From positions 279,460 to 343,459 of the forward strand of contig NZ_CAKOET010000001.1 of the NCBI RefSeq assembly GCF_933208495.1: a stretch of DNA of 64,000 nucleotides. Direction: 5' to 3'. This DNA is from Convivina praedatoris. Lineage in GTDB: Bacteria; Bacillota; Bacilli; Lactobacillales; Lactobacillaceae. This document shows, piece after piece, positions 52,534 to 62,100 of the stretch. Within the stretch, counting starts at the first letter, position 1; each line of letters begins with the position of its first letter. The notes below the pieces were generated by a model. The model had not been told where the DNA came from, made no database searches, and saw nothing but the letters and a program-made list of their open reading frames with translations. Position numbers and translations under genes: made by a program.

Positions 52534-53403
52534 ATGATTTTAGGGATTGTTGTGGTTTTGGTGATAATTGTTATCGCTTTAGGAATTAAAATCGTACCGC
52601 AAAACCAAGTTGGTTTATTGGAAACGGTTGGAAAATATAGTAGTACCAAACAGTCCGGCTTACATCTTTGTTTGCCTTTTGTTCAACGCATTCGAGTGGT
52701 TAGTCTAGCTTTGCAGCCTTTGCGTTTGCAGGGATATTCGGTCATTACCAAGGATAATGCTGATATTAATACAACGGTAACATTGAACTTTCATGTAACC
52801 GATGCTGTTAAATATATGTACGAAAACACAGATTCTGTGGAATCTATGCAGCAATTAGTGCGTGGACACTTACGTGATATTATCGGACGGATGGATTTAA
52901 ACGAGGCGTTGGGATCAACAACCAAGATTAACAAAGAATTGGCAGAAGCCATTGGCGATTTGACCAATACCTACGGCATTAATGTTGATCGAATCAACAT
53001 TGACGAATTAAAGCCAAGTAGTGCCATTCAAGAGGCCATGGATACCCAACTAAAGGCTGACCGTGAACGAGTAGCGGCAATTTCTAAAGCTGAAGGGGAT
53101 GCTAAGGCAATCGAATTACGGACTAAGGCCAATAACGATGCTTTGATTGCTACGGCGCAAGCTCAAGCCAGTGCCACTAAGACGCAGGCAGATGCCGAGC
53201 GTTACCGGATTGACACGGTGCAAGCTGGCTTGGCCAGTGCTGATGAAAAGTACTTCAATAACCAGTCAATTAACGCCTTTGCTACTTTAGCTCAATCAGA
53301 TAGTAATTTGGTGGTGGTGAACGGTAAAGAAGTTGACAGCTTAGGACAATCAGTGGTTTTAGGTAAGGCAATTGGTAAAAGTTTAGCTGATGAAAAGAAG
53401 TAA
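52534..53403 (+). CDS. SPFH/Band 7 (stomatin-like) membrane protein
   Basis: Membrane-microdomain scaffold of the stomatin/paraslipin group. 289 residues: N-terminal hydrophobic segment (about 1-17), PHB/SPFH domain (about 20-180; VPQNQVGLLETVGKY, GLHLCLPFVQRI, YSVITKDNADINTTV, RGHLRDIIGRMDLNEAL) and an Ala/Gln/Glu-rich coiled coil (about 165-225, KADRERVAAISKAEGDAKAIE) that drives oligomerisation. ATG at 52528 is only 3 nt from GGAG (52521-52524), ATG 52534 is 9 nt away and preferred. Forms an operon with the NfeD-like gene; closed by a terminator. Confidence 0.92.
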   Translation: MILGIVVVLVIIVIALGIKIVPQNQVGLLETVGKYSSTKQSGLHLCLPFVQRIRVVSLALQPLRLQGYSVITKDNADINTTVTLNFHVTDAVKYMYENTDSVESMQQLVRGHLRDIIGRMDLNEALGSTTKINKELAEAIGDLTNTYGINVDRINIDELKPSSAIQEAMDTQLKADRERVAAISKAEGDAKAIELRTKANNDALIATAQAQASATKTQADAERYRIDTVQAGLASADEKYFNNQSINAFATLAQSDSNLVVVNGKEVDSLGQSVVLGKAIGKSLADEKK

Positions 53404-53408
53404 AAAGC

Positions 53409-53446
53409 AAAAGGATTCAACTGTTTTAGCAGCTGAATCCTTTTTT
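53409..53446. terminator. Terminator between SPFH gene and lactonase 2
   Basis: AAAAGGATTCA pairs with TGAATCCTTTT, extended by CTG / CAG inside, followed by T's; A run at the left suits the minus-strand gene. Confidence 0.85.
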
Positions 53447-53453
53447 GATTATT

Positions 53454-54497
53454 TTAAATTCGACGCATGACACAAGTTCCTTCTGGTACAGCAAACTCTT
53501 TTTGAATTAAGGTTAGCTGACCGCTATGGGCATCACGTTCGTATAAGGACATATTGTCAGAGTTTTGGTTGGCAACTAACAAGAGGCTTTCGTCGGCGTT
53601 AAAGTTGAAATCTCGAGGGAATTCTCCTTCACTAGGAATTAACTGACGCAGAGTCAAGCTACCATCGGCTTGAATTTCAAAAACGGCAATCGAATCGTGA
53701 CCACGGTTAGTGATGTAGACAAAGCGTTGATCACTAGAAATTTTAATGGCAGCAGCCCCATTGTGTTCAGTCCAGTCTGTTGGAATGGTTGATAAGGTTT
53801 CCAGCACTTCTAATTGACCATCGACAGGGTGATAGCGAACAACGGAAACTTGACTAGCCAACTCACCGACTAGATAACCGATATTTTTTTCATTGACAAA
53901 GGAAATGTTGCGGGGACCAAAACCTGGTTCGGTTTTTAGTTCGGATACTTGGCTTAATTGACCTTCGGCAGAAATGTCATAAACATGCACCCGATCGGTA
54001 CCTAAATCACAGACGATTAAACGACCATCGGGGGTTAGATTAGCATAGTGGGGATGAGCACCGTCGGCTTGTTGTGGTCGAGGGCCAACTTCGCCTAAGC
54101 TTTGTACCCGATCCTTGAGTAACAGAGTACCATCAGCTTGAATGGCATAAACTGAGATATACCCCATGTGGTAATTGGCTGTGTAAACCAATTGACGGCC
54201 TTCGTCAATGGCGACATAGGCATCTGAAGTACCAGTTTCAATTTCTTCTTGTAGTAACACTGCGGGCTCTTGATTAAAATCAAAGCTTGCCACGCCACCC
54301 CTTAAATCAGGTTGAGCCATGTTACGGTCAACGGCATAAACTATATGTTTTTTTGATTCGGCCAAATAGGTTGGACTATCGATTTTAGCCACCAGACGGG
54401 CATTTTGGAGTACTTTTTTATCGTTGTCTAGTTCAATTTCAAAAATACCCTCACTGTCATTAATAGTGTAGGTACCAATTAAAAACTTTTCAATCAT
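53454..54497 (-). CDS. Lactonase family protein (6-phosphogluconolactonase-like), copy 2
   Basis: 347-residue beta-propeller paralogue of the gene at 6171-7202; both share FLIGTYT/LLLGTYT starts, PRPQQADGAHPHYANLTPDGRL, GFGPRNISF, DWTEHNGAAAIKIS, FVYITNRGHDSIAVFE and the SEGEFPRDFNFN blade. Predicted 6-phosphogluconolactonase. ATG 54495-54497 follows AAAGGAGATTTACCGC. Unlike copy 1, it has a cre-like site overlapping its promoter, so the two copies are probably regulated differently. Confidence 0.87.
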   Translation of the reverse strand: MIEKFLIGTYTINDSEGIFEIELDNDKKVLQNARLVAKIDSPTYLAESKKHIVYAVDRNMAQPDLRGGVASFDFNQEPAVLLQEEIETGTSDAYVAIDEGRQLVYTANYHMGYISVYAIQADGTLLLKDRVQSLGEVGPRPQQADGAHPHYANLTPDGRLIVCDLGTDRVHVYDISAEGQLSQVSELKTEPGFGPRNISFVNEKNIGYLVGELASQVSVVRYHPVDGQLEVLETLSTIPTDWTEHNGAAAIKISSDQRFVYITNRGHDSIAVFEIQADGSLTLRQLIPSEGEFPRDFNFNADESLLLVANQNSDNMSLYERDAHSGQLTLIQKEFAVPEGTCVMRRI

Positions 54498-54519
54498 GCG
54501 GTAAATCTCCTTTTCTTAC

Positions 54520-54533
54520 TGTATACGCTTACA
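54520..54533 (-). promoter_or_regulatory. cre-like site before lactonase 2
   Basis: On the minus strand TGTAAGCGTATACA matches TGWAANCGNTNWCA with one mismatch. It adjoins a -10-like CATAAT (54533-54538), covering the predicted transcription start, which suggests repression by CcpA. Confidence 0.65.
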
Positions 54534-54584
54534 TTATGTGCTCGGCTTCACTTTTTTTCAATAATTATTTCAGAAATTCATCTA

Positions 54585-54624
54585 TAAAAGCCCTTGAAAG
54601 TATCCAAGCTTTCAGGGGCTTTTA
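54585..54624 (-). terminator. Terminator of the DUF805 gene
   Basis: Stem TAAAAGCCCTTGAAAG (54585-54600) with CTTTCAGGGGCTTTTA (54609-54624), loop of 8 nt; one G-T pair. A run on the left provides the T run for the minus strand. Confidence 0.85.
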
Positions 54625-54628
54625 AATT

Positions 54629-55120
54629 TTAATGAGTCCGGCCCAAAATTTTAACCTTGCTAAGAAATTTAGTGGGCAAGATAGTTAAAATAAACGTAAT
54701 AACCGTAACAATCGTGGGCAAGACGCGGACATAGGCATTATCATTAGGAGAATAGAAGTGAAAGATGATTGTCAGAATAAAGATTAACCAGACCAAAATT
54801 TCATTTAATCCCGTATCACGATAGCGACGCACATTTAGTGATAAAGAAGGGATGGCAAGGGCAACGAAGACGGCAACGGTTAGAAAAATCCATATCATGG
54901 TTAACAAGGATGAATGAGTAAATATTTGCCAAAAAGAGGTGAAGTTAATATTACTGTGAGCTGGGGATGCAATAATAATCATGGTGGTAGCTGGTATCCA
55001 AAAAATGAAAAAGATTATCAGGTAGAGCGTCATCCACCAGTATTCAGCCCGCGTGGCTGTACCAGTAAAATTCAGATAATTACGCCAAAAATTTTTGAAA
55101 GCCTGAGCCATTGATATCAT
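54629..55120 (-). CDS. DUF805 family membrane protein
   Basis: 163 residues with four hydrophobic segments (about 27-50, 64-87, 100-116, 128-148). The N-terminal FWRNYLNFTGTATRAEYWW motif and the LNVRRYRDTGLNEILVWLIF block are diagnostic of DUF805 (YhaH-type). Function unknown. Start ATG 55118-55120 after GGAGAAACTT; a second Met at codon 4 is possible. Stands as its own unit between two terminated or divergent neighbours. Confidence 0.88.
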   Translation of the reverse strand: MISMAQAFKNFWRNYLNFTGTATRAEYWWMTLYLIIFFIFWIPATTMIIIASPAHSNINFTSFWQIFTHSSLLTMIWIFLTVAVFVALAIPSLSLNVRRYRDTGLNEILVWLIFILTIIFHFYSPNDNAYVRVLPTIVTVITFILTILPTKFLSKVKILGRTH

Positions 55121-55192
55121 AAGTTTCTCCTTAAAGAGAACTTCTCTCTATGCTCAGTATAGCAACAGTTATCGTCACTTAGACAATCTATG

Positions 55193-56047
55193 TCACGCTT
55201 GCTGACGTTTATGCCAATAGATAACTCCGGCAATCATGATGACATAAATTATAGAGCATAATAAGGAGCCTTCGATGCCAAAGTCGCCACCGTTCGCCCA
55301 GGTATAGTGGGCGGTTCCTTGGGATAGAAGGATATTGGCGGAAGGATAAGTGCCAGATACATGGACGCCTAAAATAGGTCCTTGTACAAAATTCCAAGCA
55401 CTGTGAAAGGCTCCACAGAGCCATAAATTTTTGGTGAAATCACGGACTAAGGCCATTAATAGACCGAATAAGATTAGATTGAATAAGGCAACCACAGTGA
55501 CGCCGTTGTTGGCGCCATGAAGGGCAGCAAAGAAGATACTTGAGATAATAATTGCAGTTTTAGGACCAATGGCTTGAGTTAGTTTTCCCTGCAGATAACC
55601 TCGACAAACAATTTCCTCACTCATCCCTTGGAAACCAAAACCGATTAGAAAGGCTAATATCCAAAATCCGTTGGTATTATGCCAAACAGTAGTGATGGTA
55701 AAAGCTTGAAAAATTAGGCCAATCAGCCAAATGATGATAATAGCCAAAGCTCCTAGTAGCCAGCTAGATAGATAACGACTTAGTACTTTTTGCCGTGGAA
55801 AGGGCAAATAAAGTTGGAATTGAGTCTGGTTACGATTAATGGCATACCAGCCGATAAATATTAAGGGCGTAATAGCTGTTGCCCAGAGCGAAATCGTGTC
55901 TTCAGCTGCGGTAGAACTACTGAGAAGATTGGGAATGAGTAATTGAGTGGCAATCCCACTGGTAACATCACCGAGTACAAAAATAAAGAGGGCAATTAAA
56001 AATGCACCTATTACAATCATGGTACGGTTGGTAAACAATTTAATCAT
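55193..56047 (-). CDS. CPBP family intramembrane glutamic endopeptidase
   Basis: 284 residues with about eight membrane segments and the ABI/CAAX-protease motifs: SEEIVCRGYLQ (motif 1, EE-x3-R, about 142-152), FFAALHGANNG (motif 2, about 172-182) and CGAFHSAWNFVQG (motif 3). Such proteins in lactobacilli are linked to bacteriocin immunity or membrane protein processing; the target here is unknown. Start ATG 5 nt after the GNAT stop codon, so the two genes form an operon. Confidence 0.9.
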   Translation of the reverse strand: MIKLFTNRTMIVIGAFLIALFIFVLGDVTSGIATQLLIPNLLSSSTAAEDTISLWATAITPLIFIGWYAINRNQTQFQLYLPFPRQKVLSRYLSSWLLGALAIIIIWLIGLIFQAFTITTVWHNTNGFWILAFLIGFGFQGMSEEIVCRGYLQGKLTQAIGPKTAIIISSIFFAALHGANNGVTVVALFNLILFGLLMALVRDFTKNLWLCGAFHSAWNFVQGPILGVHVSGTYPSANILLSQGTAHYTWANGGDFGIEGSLLCSIIYVIMIAGVIYWHKRQQA

Positions 56048-56052
56048 AAAAT

Positions 56053-56622
56053 TTAATTTTCCTTTAGATGTGATGAATTATGGTTAAAAAGAGCAAAGAG
56101 GCGCATATCGCGGTATTGGCCCTGATGATTACGGACTTGTTCTTTAAGAGTTGCTTCTAAGGTAAAGCCGGCTCCTTGAGCAACCTGAATACTTGGATAA
56201 TTATCCACATCCGCCAGTAGGAGAAGTTTGTGCAAGCCCAATTCTGTTAGGGCGTACTGACTGACCTGTTGTAAAGCCTGCGTCATGATGCCCTGTCCTT
56301 GGTATTGAGACCCCAACCAGTAACCAACTTCAGCATTTTGTTGCATCAAATCGATTTTATGAAGGTCAATCATGCCAGCTGGTTGATCATTGACTAAGAT
56401 AGTTAAGACAATGGCGGTAGTTTTGGCAAATTGCAGGCGGCTTTGCTGAATAAAGACGACCTCTTGATCAATCGACTGCATATCAGCGACCCAAGGTAGC
56501 CAAGGAATTAGTCGGTTGGCATCTTGTTTTAAGATGTTGAAAAGGGCGGGGGCATATTTTTCATCGGTTAGGGCTAATTTAACTTTTAATTGACCAGTAG
56601 TGAAAGTTGATAGTGTAAACAT
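56053..56622 (-). CDS. GNAT acetyltransferase, RimJ/RimL-like
   Basis: 189 residues. The acetyl-CoA-binding signature is in YWLGSQYQGQGIMTQALQQVSQYAL (Q/RxxGxG/A type), followed by LGLHKLLLLADVDNYPSIQVAQGAGFTLEATLK, the usual RimJ/RimL pattern. Such enzymes acetylate ribosomal protein N termini or other amines; the substrate is unknown. Start ATG after AAGAGGAGCCATC. First gene of an operon with the CPBP protease; a perfect 14-bp palindrome lies in its leader. Confidence 0.88.
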   Translation of the reverse strand: MFTLSTFTTGQLKVKLALTDEKYAPALFNILKQDANRLIPWLPWVADMQSIDQEVVFIQQSRLQFAKTTAIVLTILVNDQPAGMIDLHKIDLMQQNAEVGYWLGSQYQGQGIMTQALQQVSQYALTELGLHKLLLLADVDNYPSIQVAQGAGFTLEATLKEQVRNHQGQYRDMRLFALFNHNSSHLKEN

Positions 56623-56642
56623 AATGATGGCTCCTCTTAAAA

Positions 56643-56656
56643 TTAGATTTATCTAA
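56643..56656. repeat. Palindrome in the GNAT-CPBP leader
   Basis: TTAGATTTATCTAA: two 6-bp arms around TT, about 20 nt upstream of the GNAT start, next to a possible minus-strand -10. Could be an operator; no regulator gene is adjacent. Confidence 0.4.
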
Positions 56657-56684
56657 TATAGTACTATAGTCGCCACTTAAATGT

Positions 56685-57311
56685 TTATTTGTGACCTTTA
56701 GCGCCCCACTTCGTATCAATAAAGTAGAAGAGATAGCCAAAGATTAAAAAGAAGATGGTTAAGGCCAAGACAATTAATAATACGGGCCCCCAGCCCAGGA
56801 GATTAGAATCAATAAAGAAGTAAGGATAATGTTTACTGTTAGCAAAAGTAATATTACATGAGGCAGCAATGACTGCAAAAACATAATAAACCAAGGGAAT
56901 TGCTAGCCATGACAGTGGGGCCCACTTTGAAAAATGTCCTTTTTTATCAAATAAAATCCAATCAAAAATGGCCATTAGGGGTACGAAGAGATGGACACAG
57001 AGGGTTCCAAGTAATTGGCTAAAATTGTGGACGTCAAAATTATATGGAGCTAGAATGCACCAATAAATAAGCATGGTGACTGTAATTGCCAAAGTAATGG
57101 CTCCTTTAAAATTATGATTAATGGGTTTATTTTGTAAAGTTCTTACTATATTATAGGCAAAATACAGCATGCACAAAAGATTGCTCAATGTCGTGTAATA
57201 CAGAAAAGCCCGCGGGTCTAGTCCGGTATTAATGAAGACCCCGTAGATGGCAATTAAAATTAAGATTGCTTCATATGAAAGGGCTATTCTTTTATTCTTG
57301 ATAATCGGCAT
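56685..57311 (-). CDS. Pr6Pr family membrane protein
   Basis: 208 residues with six or seven membrane segments. The order FINTGLDPRAFLYYTTLSNLLC, IYWCILAP, LGTLCVHLFVPLMAIFDWILFDKKG and PLSWLAIPLVYYVF with a conserved Tyr/Phe-rich loop fits the Pr6Pr (FAR-17a/AIG1-like) bacterial membrane family; function unknown. The open frame extends to 57371, but ATG 57309-57311 is preceded by GGAGACATTTA and gives a normal start. Confidence 0.8.
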   Translation of the reverse strand: MPIIKNKRIALSYEAILILIAIYGVFINTGLDPRAFLYYTTLSNLLCMLYFAYNIVRTLQNKPINHNFKGAITLAITVTMLIYWCILAPYNFDVHNFSQLLGTLCVHLFVPLMAIFDWILFDKKGHFSKWAPLSWLAIPLVYYVFAVIAASCNITFANSKHYPYFFIDSNLLGWGPVLLIVLALTIFFLIFGYLFYFIDTKWGAKGHK

Positions 57312-57468
57312 TAAATGTCTCCTTAGTTTATGTTTAGAATACGATACGACATAATAAGATGATGATACCATTCTGAACTGGCTGATACTGTCAACTTGCC
57401 AATCCTTTAATGGATTTTAAATAGTTAGTTCAGCTAACCCGAAGAAATAATTATAAATAAACTAACGG

Positions 57469-57477
57469 TGTTATAAT
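57469..57477 (+). promoter_or_regulatory. Extended -10 promoter of the lactate oxidase gene, with upstream inverted repeat
   Basis: TGTTATAAT (TATAAT = 57472-57477). Upstream at 57424-57438 an inverted repeat GTTAG-N5-CTAAC could be a regulator site. Confidence 0.55.
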
Positions 57478-57514
57478 TCAGGTGAAGAGTTATAGATTTG
57501 GGAGGTGTTATCTT

Positions 57515-58621
57515 ATGGTGAGTGAGTTTAAAACTAGTCAGGCCGAGGGTTTTATTCCGGATTTCGTGAATACGTATGATTTGGAAGGACGGGCTCAAAA
57601 AGTTATTCCAGCTGATGCCTTTGGTTATATTTCCAGTGGAGCGGGGGATGAATTTACCCTAACAGAAAATGATCGAGCTTTTAATCATAAATTGATTATT
57701 CCACAGGTACTTGCTGATGTGGAAAATCCGGATACCGCCACGACGGTCGATGGACATACAATTACTGCGCCTATTATTTTGGCACCGGTTGCAGCTCATA
57801 AATTAGCCAATGATGCTGGAGAAATCGCCAGTGCTCAGGGAGTGCATAACTTTAATACTGTTTATACTACTAGTTCTTACTCTTCGGTTGATTTGCCCGA
57901 TATTACGGAAGCTTTAGCAGGATCGCCGGAATGGTTCCAGTTTTATTTCAGTAAAGATAACGAAATTAATAAACATATTATTGACCGAGTAAAGGCCTTA
58001 GGTGTTAAAAAGATTGTTTTAACAGCCGATGCTACGGTTGGTGGTAATCGAGAAGTTGATGTTCGCAATCATTTCGTTTTTCCTGTGAATATGCCAATCG
58101 TGCAGGAATATTTACCAGAAGGTGTCGGTAGGTCAATGAACTATGTTTACGGTTCGGCCAAACAAAAGCTTTCCGCTACGGATGTTGAATTTATTGCTGC
58201 TTATTCTGGTTTGCCAGTTTATGTGAAGGGTGTCCAAAGTGCTAAAGACGTTGAGCGTTCTTTGGATGCTGGTGCATCGGGTATTTGGGTTAGTAATCAT
58301 GGCGGTCGCCAGTTAGACGGGGGACCGGCCGCCTTTGATTCTCTGCAATATGTGGCTAAGGCAGTCAATCATCGCGTACCAATTGTTTATGATTCTGGTA
58401 TTCGTCGTGGACAGCATATCTTTAAAGCTTTAGCTAGTGGTGCGGATTTGGTGGCTATCGGTCGGCCTGCTATATATGGCTTGGCTTTAGGCGGTAGCCG
58501 TGGTGTGGAACAAGTCTTTGATAAATTAACGGAAGAATTGAAGATGGTCATGCAATTAGCCGGGACACAGACGATTGAAGATGTTAAACACTATCAGTTG
58601 AGAGACAACGATTTCGTGTAA
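57515..58621 (+). CDS. FMN-dependent alpha-hydroxy acid oxidase (lactate oxidase-like)
   Basis: Oxidises L-lactate to pyruvate with FMN; oxidases of this branch pass electrons to oxygen and make hydrogen peroxide. 368 residues closely resembling Aerococcus-type lactate oxidase: VNTYDLEGRAQKVIPADAFGYISSGAGDE (active-site Tyr), ILAPVAAHKLAND, WFQFYFSKD, ILTADATVGGNREVDV, VYVKGVQSAKD, the catalytic His in VSNHGGRQLDGGPA, and DSGIRRGQHIFKALASGAD for FMN phosphate. Start ATG after GGGAGGTG; an upstream in-frame extension from 57482 covers the leader. Monocistronic, with its own promoter and terminator. Confidence 0.92.
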   Translation: MVSEFKTSQAEGFIPDFVNTYDLEGRAQKVIPADAFGYISSGAGDEFTLTENDRAFNHKLIIPQVLADVENPDTATTVDGHTITAPIILAPVAAHKLANDAGEIASAQGVHNFNTVYTTSSYSSVDLPDITEALAGSPEWFQFYFSKDNEINKHIIDRVKALGVKKIVLTADATVGGNREVDVRNHFVFPVNMPIVQEYLPEGVGRSMNYVYGSAKQKLSATDVEFIAAYSGLPVYVKGVQSAKDVERSLDAGASGIWVSNHGGRQLDGGPAAFDSLQYVAKAVNHRVPIVYDSGIRRGQHIFKALASGADLVAIGRPAIYGLALGGSRGVEQVFDKLTEELKMVMQLAGTQTIEDVKHYQLRDNDFV

Positions 58622-58629
58622 CAAATAAG

Positions 58630-58659
58630 AGCCATTCAAGTTAGCTTGGATGGCTTTTT
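58630..58659 (+). terminator. Terminator of the lactate oxidase gene
   Basis: Stem AGCCATTCAAG / CTTGGATGGCT (one T-G pair) with loop TTAG, then T's. Confidence 0.9.
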
Positions 58660-58660
58660 G

Positions 58661-59134
58661 TGTTTTTTGATTAAGTTGTTAATAGCACAATGTTAATCCA
58701 GCAATAACCATCAAAGGCTTAAAGTAATTGTTTTATGAGGCTTTTTACGTGAAATTATATTTATTTTATGTAAAAAATAAGTTTGGAATTGTACAAGGTA
58801 GTATAAATTGGTTTACCTTACTTTTTAACAATAAGTTTCATTTGGTATACATATAAACCTATTATTTTTACTGGAAAACTTGATTTTGTAAGGATAGTTT
58901 TGCTTGAGTAGGTACTAATTTACCAGTAAGAAATTCTACATAATGAGATTGTTAATAGGTAAACTTTAAAATTCAAATTGGTCAGGTTATTTAACTTCTT
59001 TGATTTGTCAAAATAAGTTTTTATAATAAGAAATATTAGAATAATATTAGCGGATATTTTGGTTTAATTTTTGTGTAAGTATTATATAATAAAAAATGTA
59101 GTGAGTGTATGTCGTACTAATTAGGAGATATTAT
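58661..59134. other. AT-rich region upstream of the adhesin gene
   Basis: About 470 nt without a supported gene. The last 75 nt contain TTTAAT (59063-59068), 16-nt spacer, TATAAT (59085-59090), a plausible promoter, and AGGAG (59122-59126) for the adhesin. In the rest I see only AT-rich sequence with a weak inverted repeat TTTTTAC / GTAAAAA near 58742-58780. Confidence 0.5.
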
Positions 59135-62100
59135 ATGAAATCGAACAACATATTTGATAGTAATTTGATTAAAACGCATTTTAAAATGTATAAATCTGGA
59201 AAGATTTGGTTTGTTTCTGGGATTAGTTTATTCACACTTGGTCTAGGTGGATCAACAACGGTTGCTGCGGACAACACAGCTAAGACGGATACAACTGATG
59301 GCCAAAATTTAACTGCTGTTCAGGACCATCCAACTCTGCCACAGCAAAGACAGGTTGTACTTTCATCAGAAAATTCCACCACCAATCAGACTGATTCAAC
59401 ATCTGAACAAGTGGTTGTTTCAGGTAGCAATTATTTGAGTCAAAGTGCTAGTCAGGCTGAAATCAAACTAGAAAATGAGACATCTTTGCAGGATTTATTG
59501 AAGCAAAGTACTAGCTTTACTGCTTCACAGTCGCAACAGCCTAGAGACGATACATCTCTCCAACAAAGTGATAGCCAGGTCAAGCCTCAGAGTTCAACTA
59601 CTCCGATTTCACAAGCAATAACCTCAGAGAGTGAGACTTCAACGACTGCTGCCGGTTCTTTATTTAGTCAGACTGTTCACGCAACTACTAGTGGCGCGGT
59701 TAACAGCCAAGGGGTATTTACGCAGGATTTAAGTCTGGCTACTTCGCAGGCGAACAGTACGTCACTTAGTCAAGCTAATAGTCAGGTTGAAATTCAATCA
59801 GCCAACGTTCAAGATAGCCGGGATTTGAGTCAGGCTGTTTCGGAGGCCAATAGTACCTCAATTAGTCAAGATGGTAGCCAGGCCAGCTCACAGTCTGAAA
59901 GTAATATGTTGGCCAATGATTTAAGTCAAGCAAGTTCTTTGGCTAATAGCGTGGCAACTAGTCAAGTAAACTCGAAATCTGTTGCAGATGCTGTATTATT
60001 CTCGAACTTACTGCGTTCCGATAATAATAGTGCTGCGAGTTATGCTGGCCAAAATCTATTAGTAGATCGTTTGGCAACAGAGGACTCAACTAAAAGTATT
60101 ACGGTTTCACCTGATTCAGATACAGGACGAGCACAGTTAAACAGCCAAACTATTTACAATGATGATCCGAATCATCAGACGACACCAACGTCTGTTAAAG
60201 TGGCTGTAGCTGATCAGGTTGCTAATAAAGCGACTTATAAAGCAACTGCACAACAAAACAACACTTATGCCGCTGTTAATGATTGGGCAGGTCTTCAATC
60301 GGCCTATAATGATAACAACATTACTTACATTGATGTTCAGCAAGATGTCTCAAATCCAAATCAAGACAATAGTGGTAGCCAAGCCCTGAATTGGCGTGCT
60401 AATGGCATTATCATCGACGGTAATGGTCATACACTTAACTTAGGTAAAGCTGCTTTCCGGACGGGTACCAGTGCTACCACTGTGGGCACAACTTTCACCA
60501 TTACTAATGCTAATTTATTGCAAGCAACTTCAGGAACTAACTGGTCAGGTGAGGGTATGAGTACCACTGACTATGAAGGGGTAATCACAACTCGGGCTCA
60601 ATCTGGAGGTATGGGTAGTTGGATTTATAATATTGATAACGTTTCACTAAGTGGCACTAAGGGTATTTCAGGGGATGCCACTACACAGCCTCGACGTTTG
60701 CTCTGGGCCGAAGGAAGCGCAGTTAATCTATCCGGAAATATTACTGCCAATATTAAAGAAGAGCTGGTTGTAATTAGCAATGTTAATATTGCCAACGGCT
60801 CTCAGGTAGTTATGAATCGTACTTCTGGAACGATTGGTGATTCTATGTTCTACTTTTCAGCAGAACGGCAACAGTATTCTAATAGAATGACCAATTCTAC
60901 CGGGTATGCTCACCAATTTACTGTTGGTGATGGAGCTTGGATCACTGGTAATGAGTTGTTGGGGTATACGAGTAATCGAAATCCACTGGTTTATGCACGC
61001 TATGATGGCATAACTGTTGGTGATAATGTTCATTGGGAGCAGCATCGTTTTCAAAATTTTATTACCGATGCTAACTATAATGGAGATGGTAGTGGTAATG
61101 GACGTAAGTTAGTTTTTGGACAAAATTTGACGGTTATTGCTCCTGATAATACTGGGTCTAATTCGTTCTATTTAAATGGACAGACGAAAGCAATCTTTAA
61201 TGCAGGAACAACCCTTGATTTAGGTCAGACTAATAATACGTCAGTTGTTTTTGTCGGTTGGTATTCACAAGTAACCTTTATTTCACCTAAAAGTTTACGA
61301 ATTGCACGTTTAACAACTTCTGGACAGCCGGCTGCAGGATCAGTATTTACCATTTATACTAATTCCACTGTTCCCTATGGCTTCGTCTTAAATAATTCTG
61401 ATGTTCGGGTATGGAATAATGGCACCGATAGTAGTGCTACTACTCCAACTGGAAATGCTGAATATGCAGTTACTAGTATGAAAGTAAATGGGAATAATGT
61501 CGTTTACACATCTCAAGATAATCAGCAAGTAACAACCTCTAATGGCAGTATTCGAGAATTTCAAACTCAATCCTTAGATAATGGCACTATCAAAGTTAAT
61601 TATGTTGATTTTACCGGTAAGACTATAAGTTCAATGAACATCGATGTTTCAGATAGAAATAAGTATTTTATTGGAAAAACACTTAATTTACAGACATCTG
61701 AGTTTGCTAAGGTAAATATGCCTAGTGGCTATATGTGGGCAATTGGCAATCAAGTAGCACCAAGCGCTAAAGCCAAAGCTCAAGACGGTGGAGATCCGAC
61801 AAACGATAGTGATAATGGGGATACTTTTGGACAAGCAAACTATGCTATTGTTCCAATGGCAGGAACTAATTATGTCTATAATATTTACGTTTATGGTGTT
61901 CCTGAAGATGTTACTTATCAGTATGTGGATAAGAATACCGGTAACGTACTTACGTCAGTACTATCAGGTCAAAATGGTACCGAATCAATTGCCAATAATA
62001 TTGTGACAGCGAACTTTGGTAACACAATTGATTGGCGCGATTCATACTATACGAAGAGTAATGTACCAGCTGGCTATCATTTTGATGCTAATATTGATGG

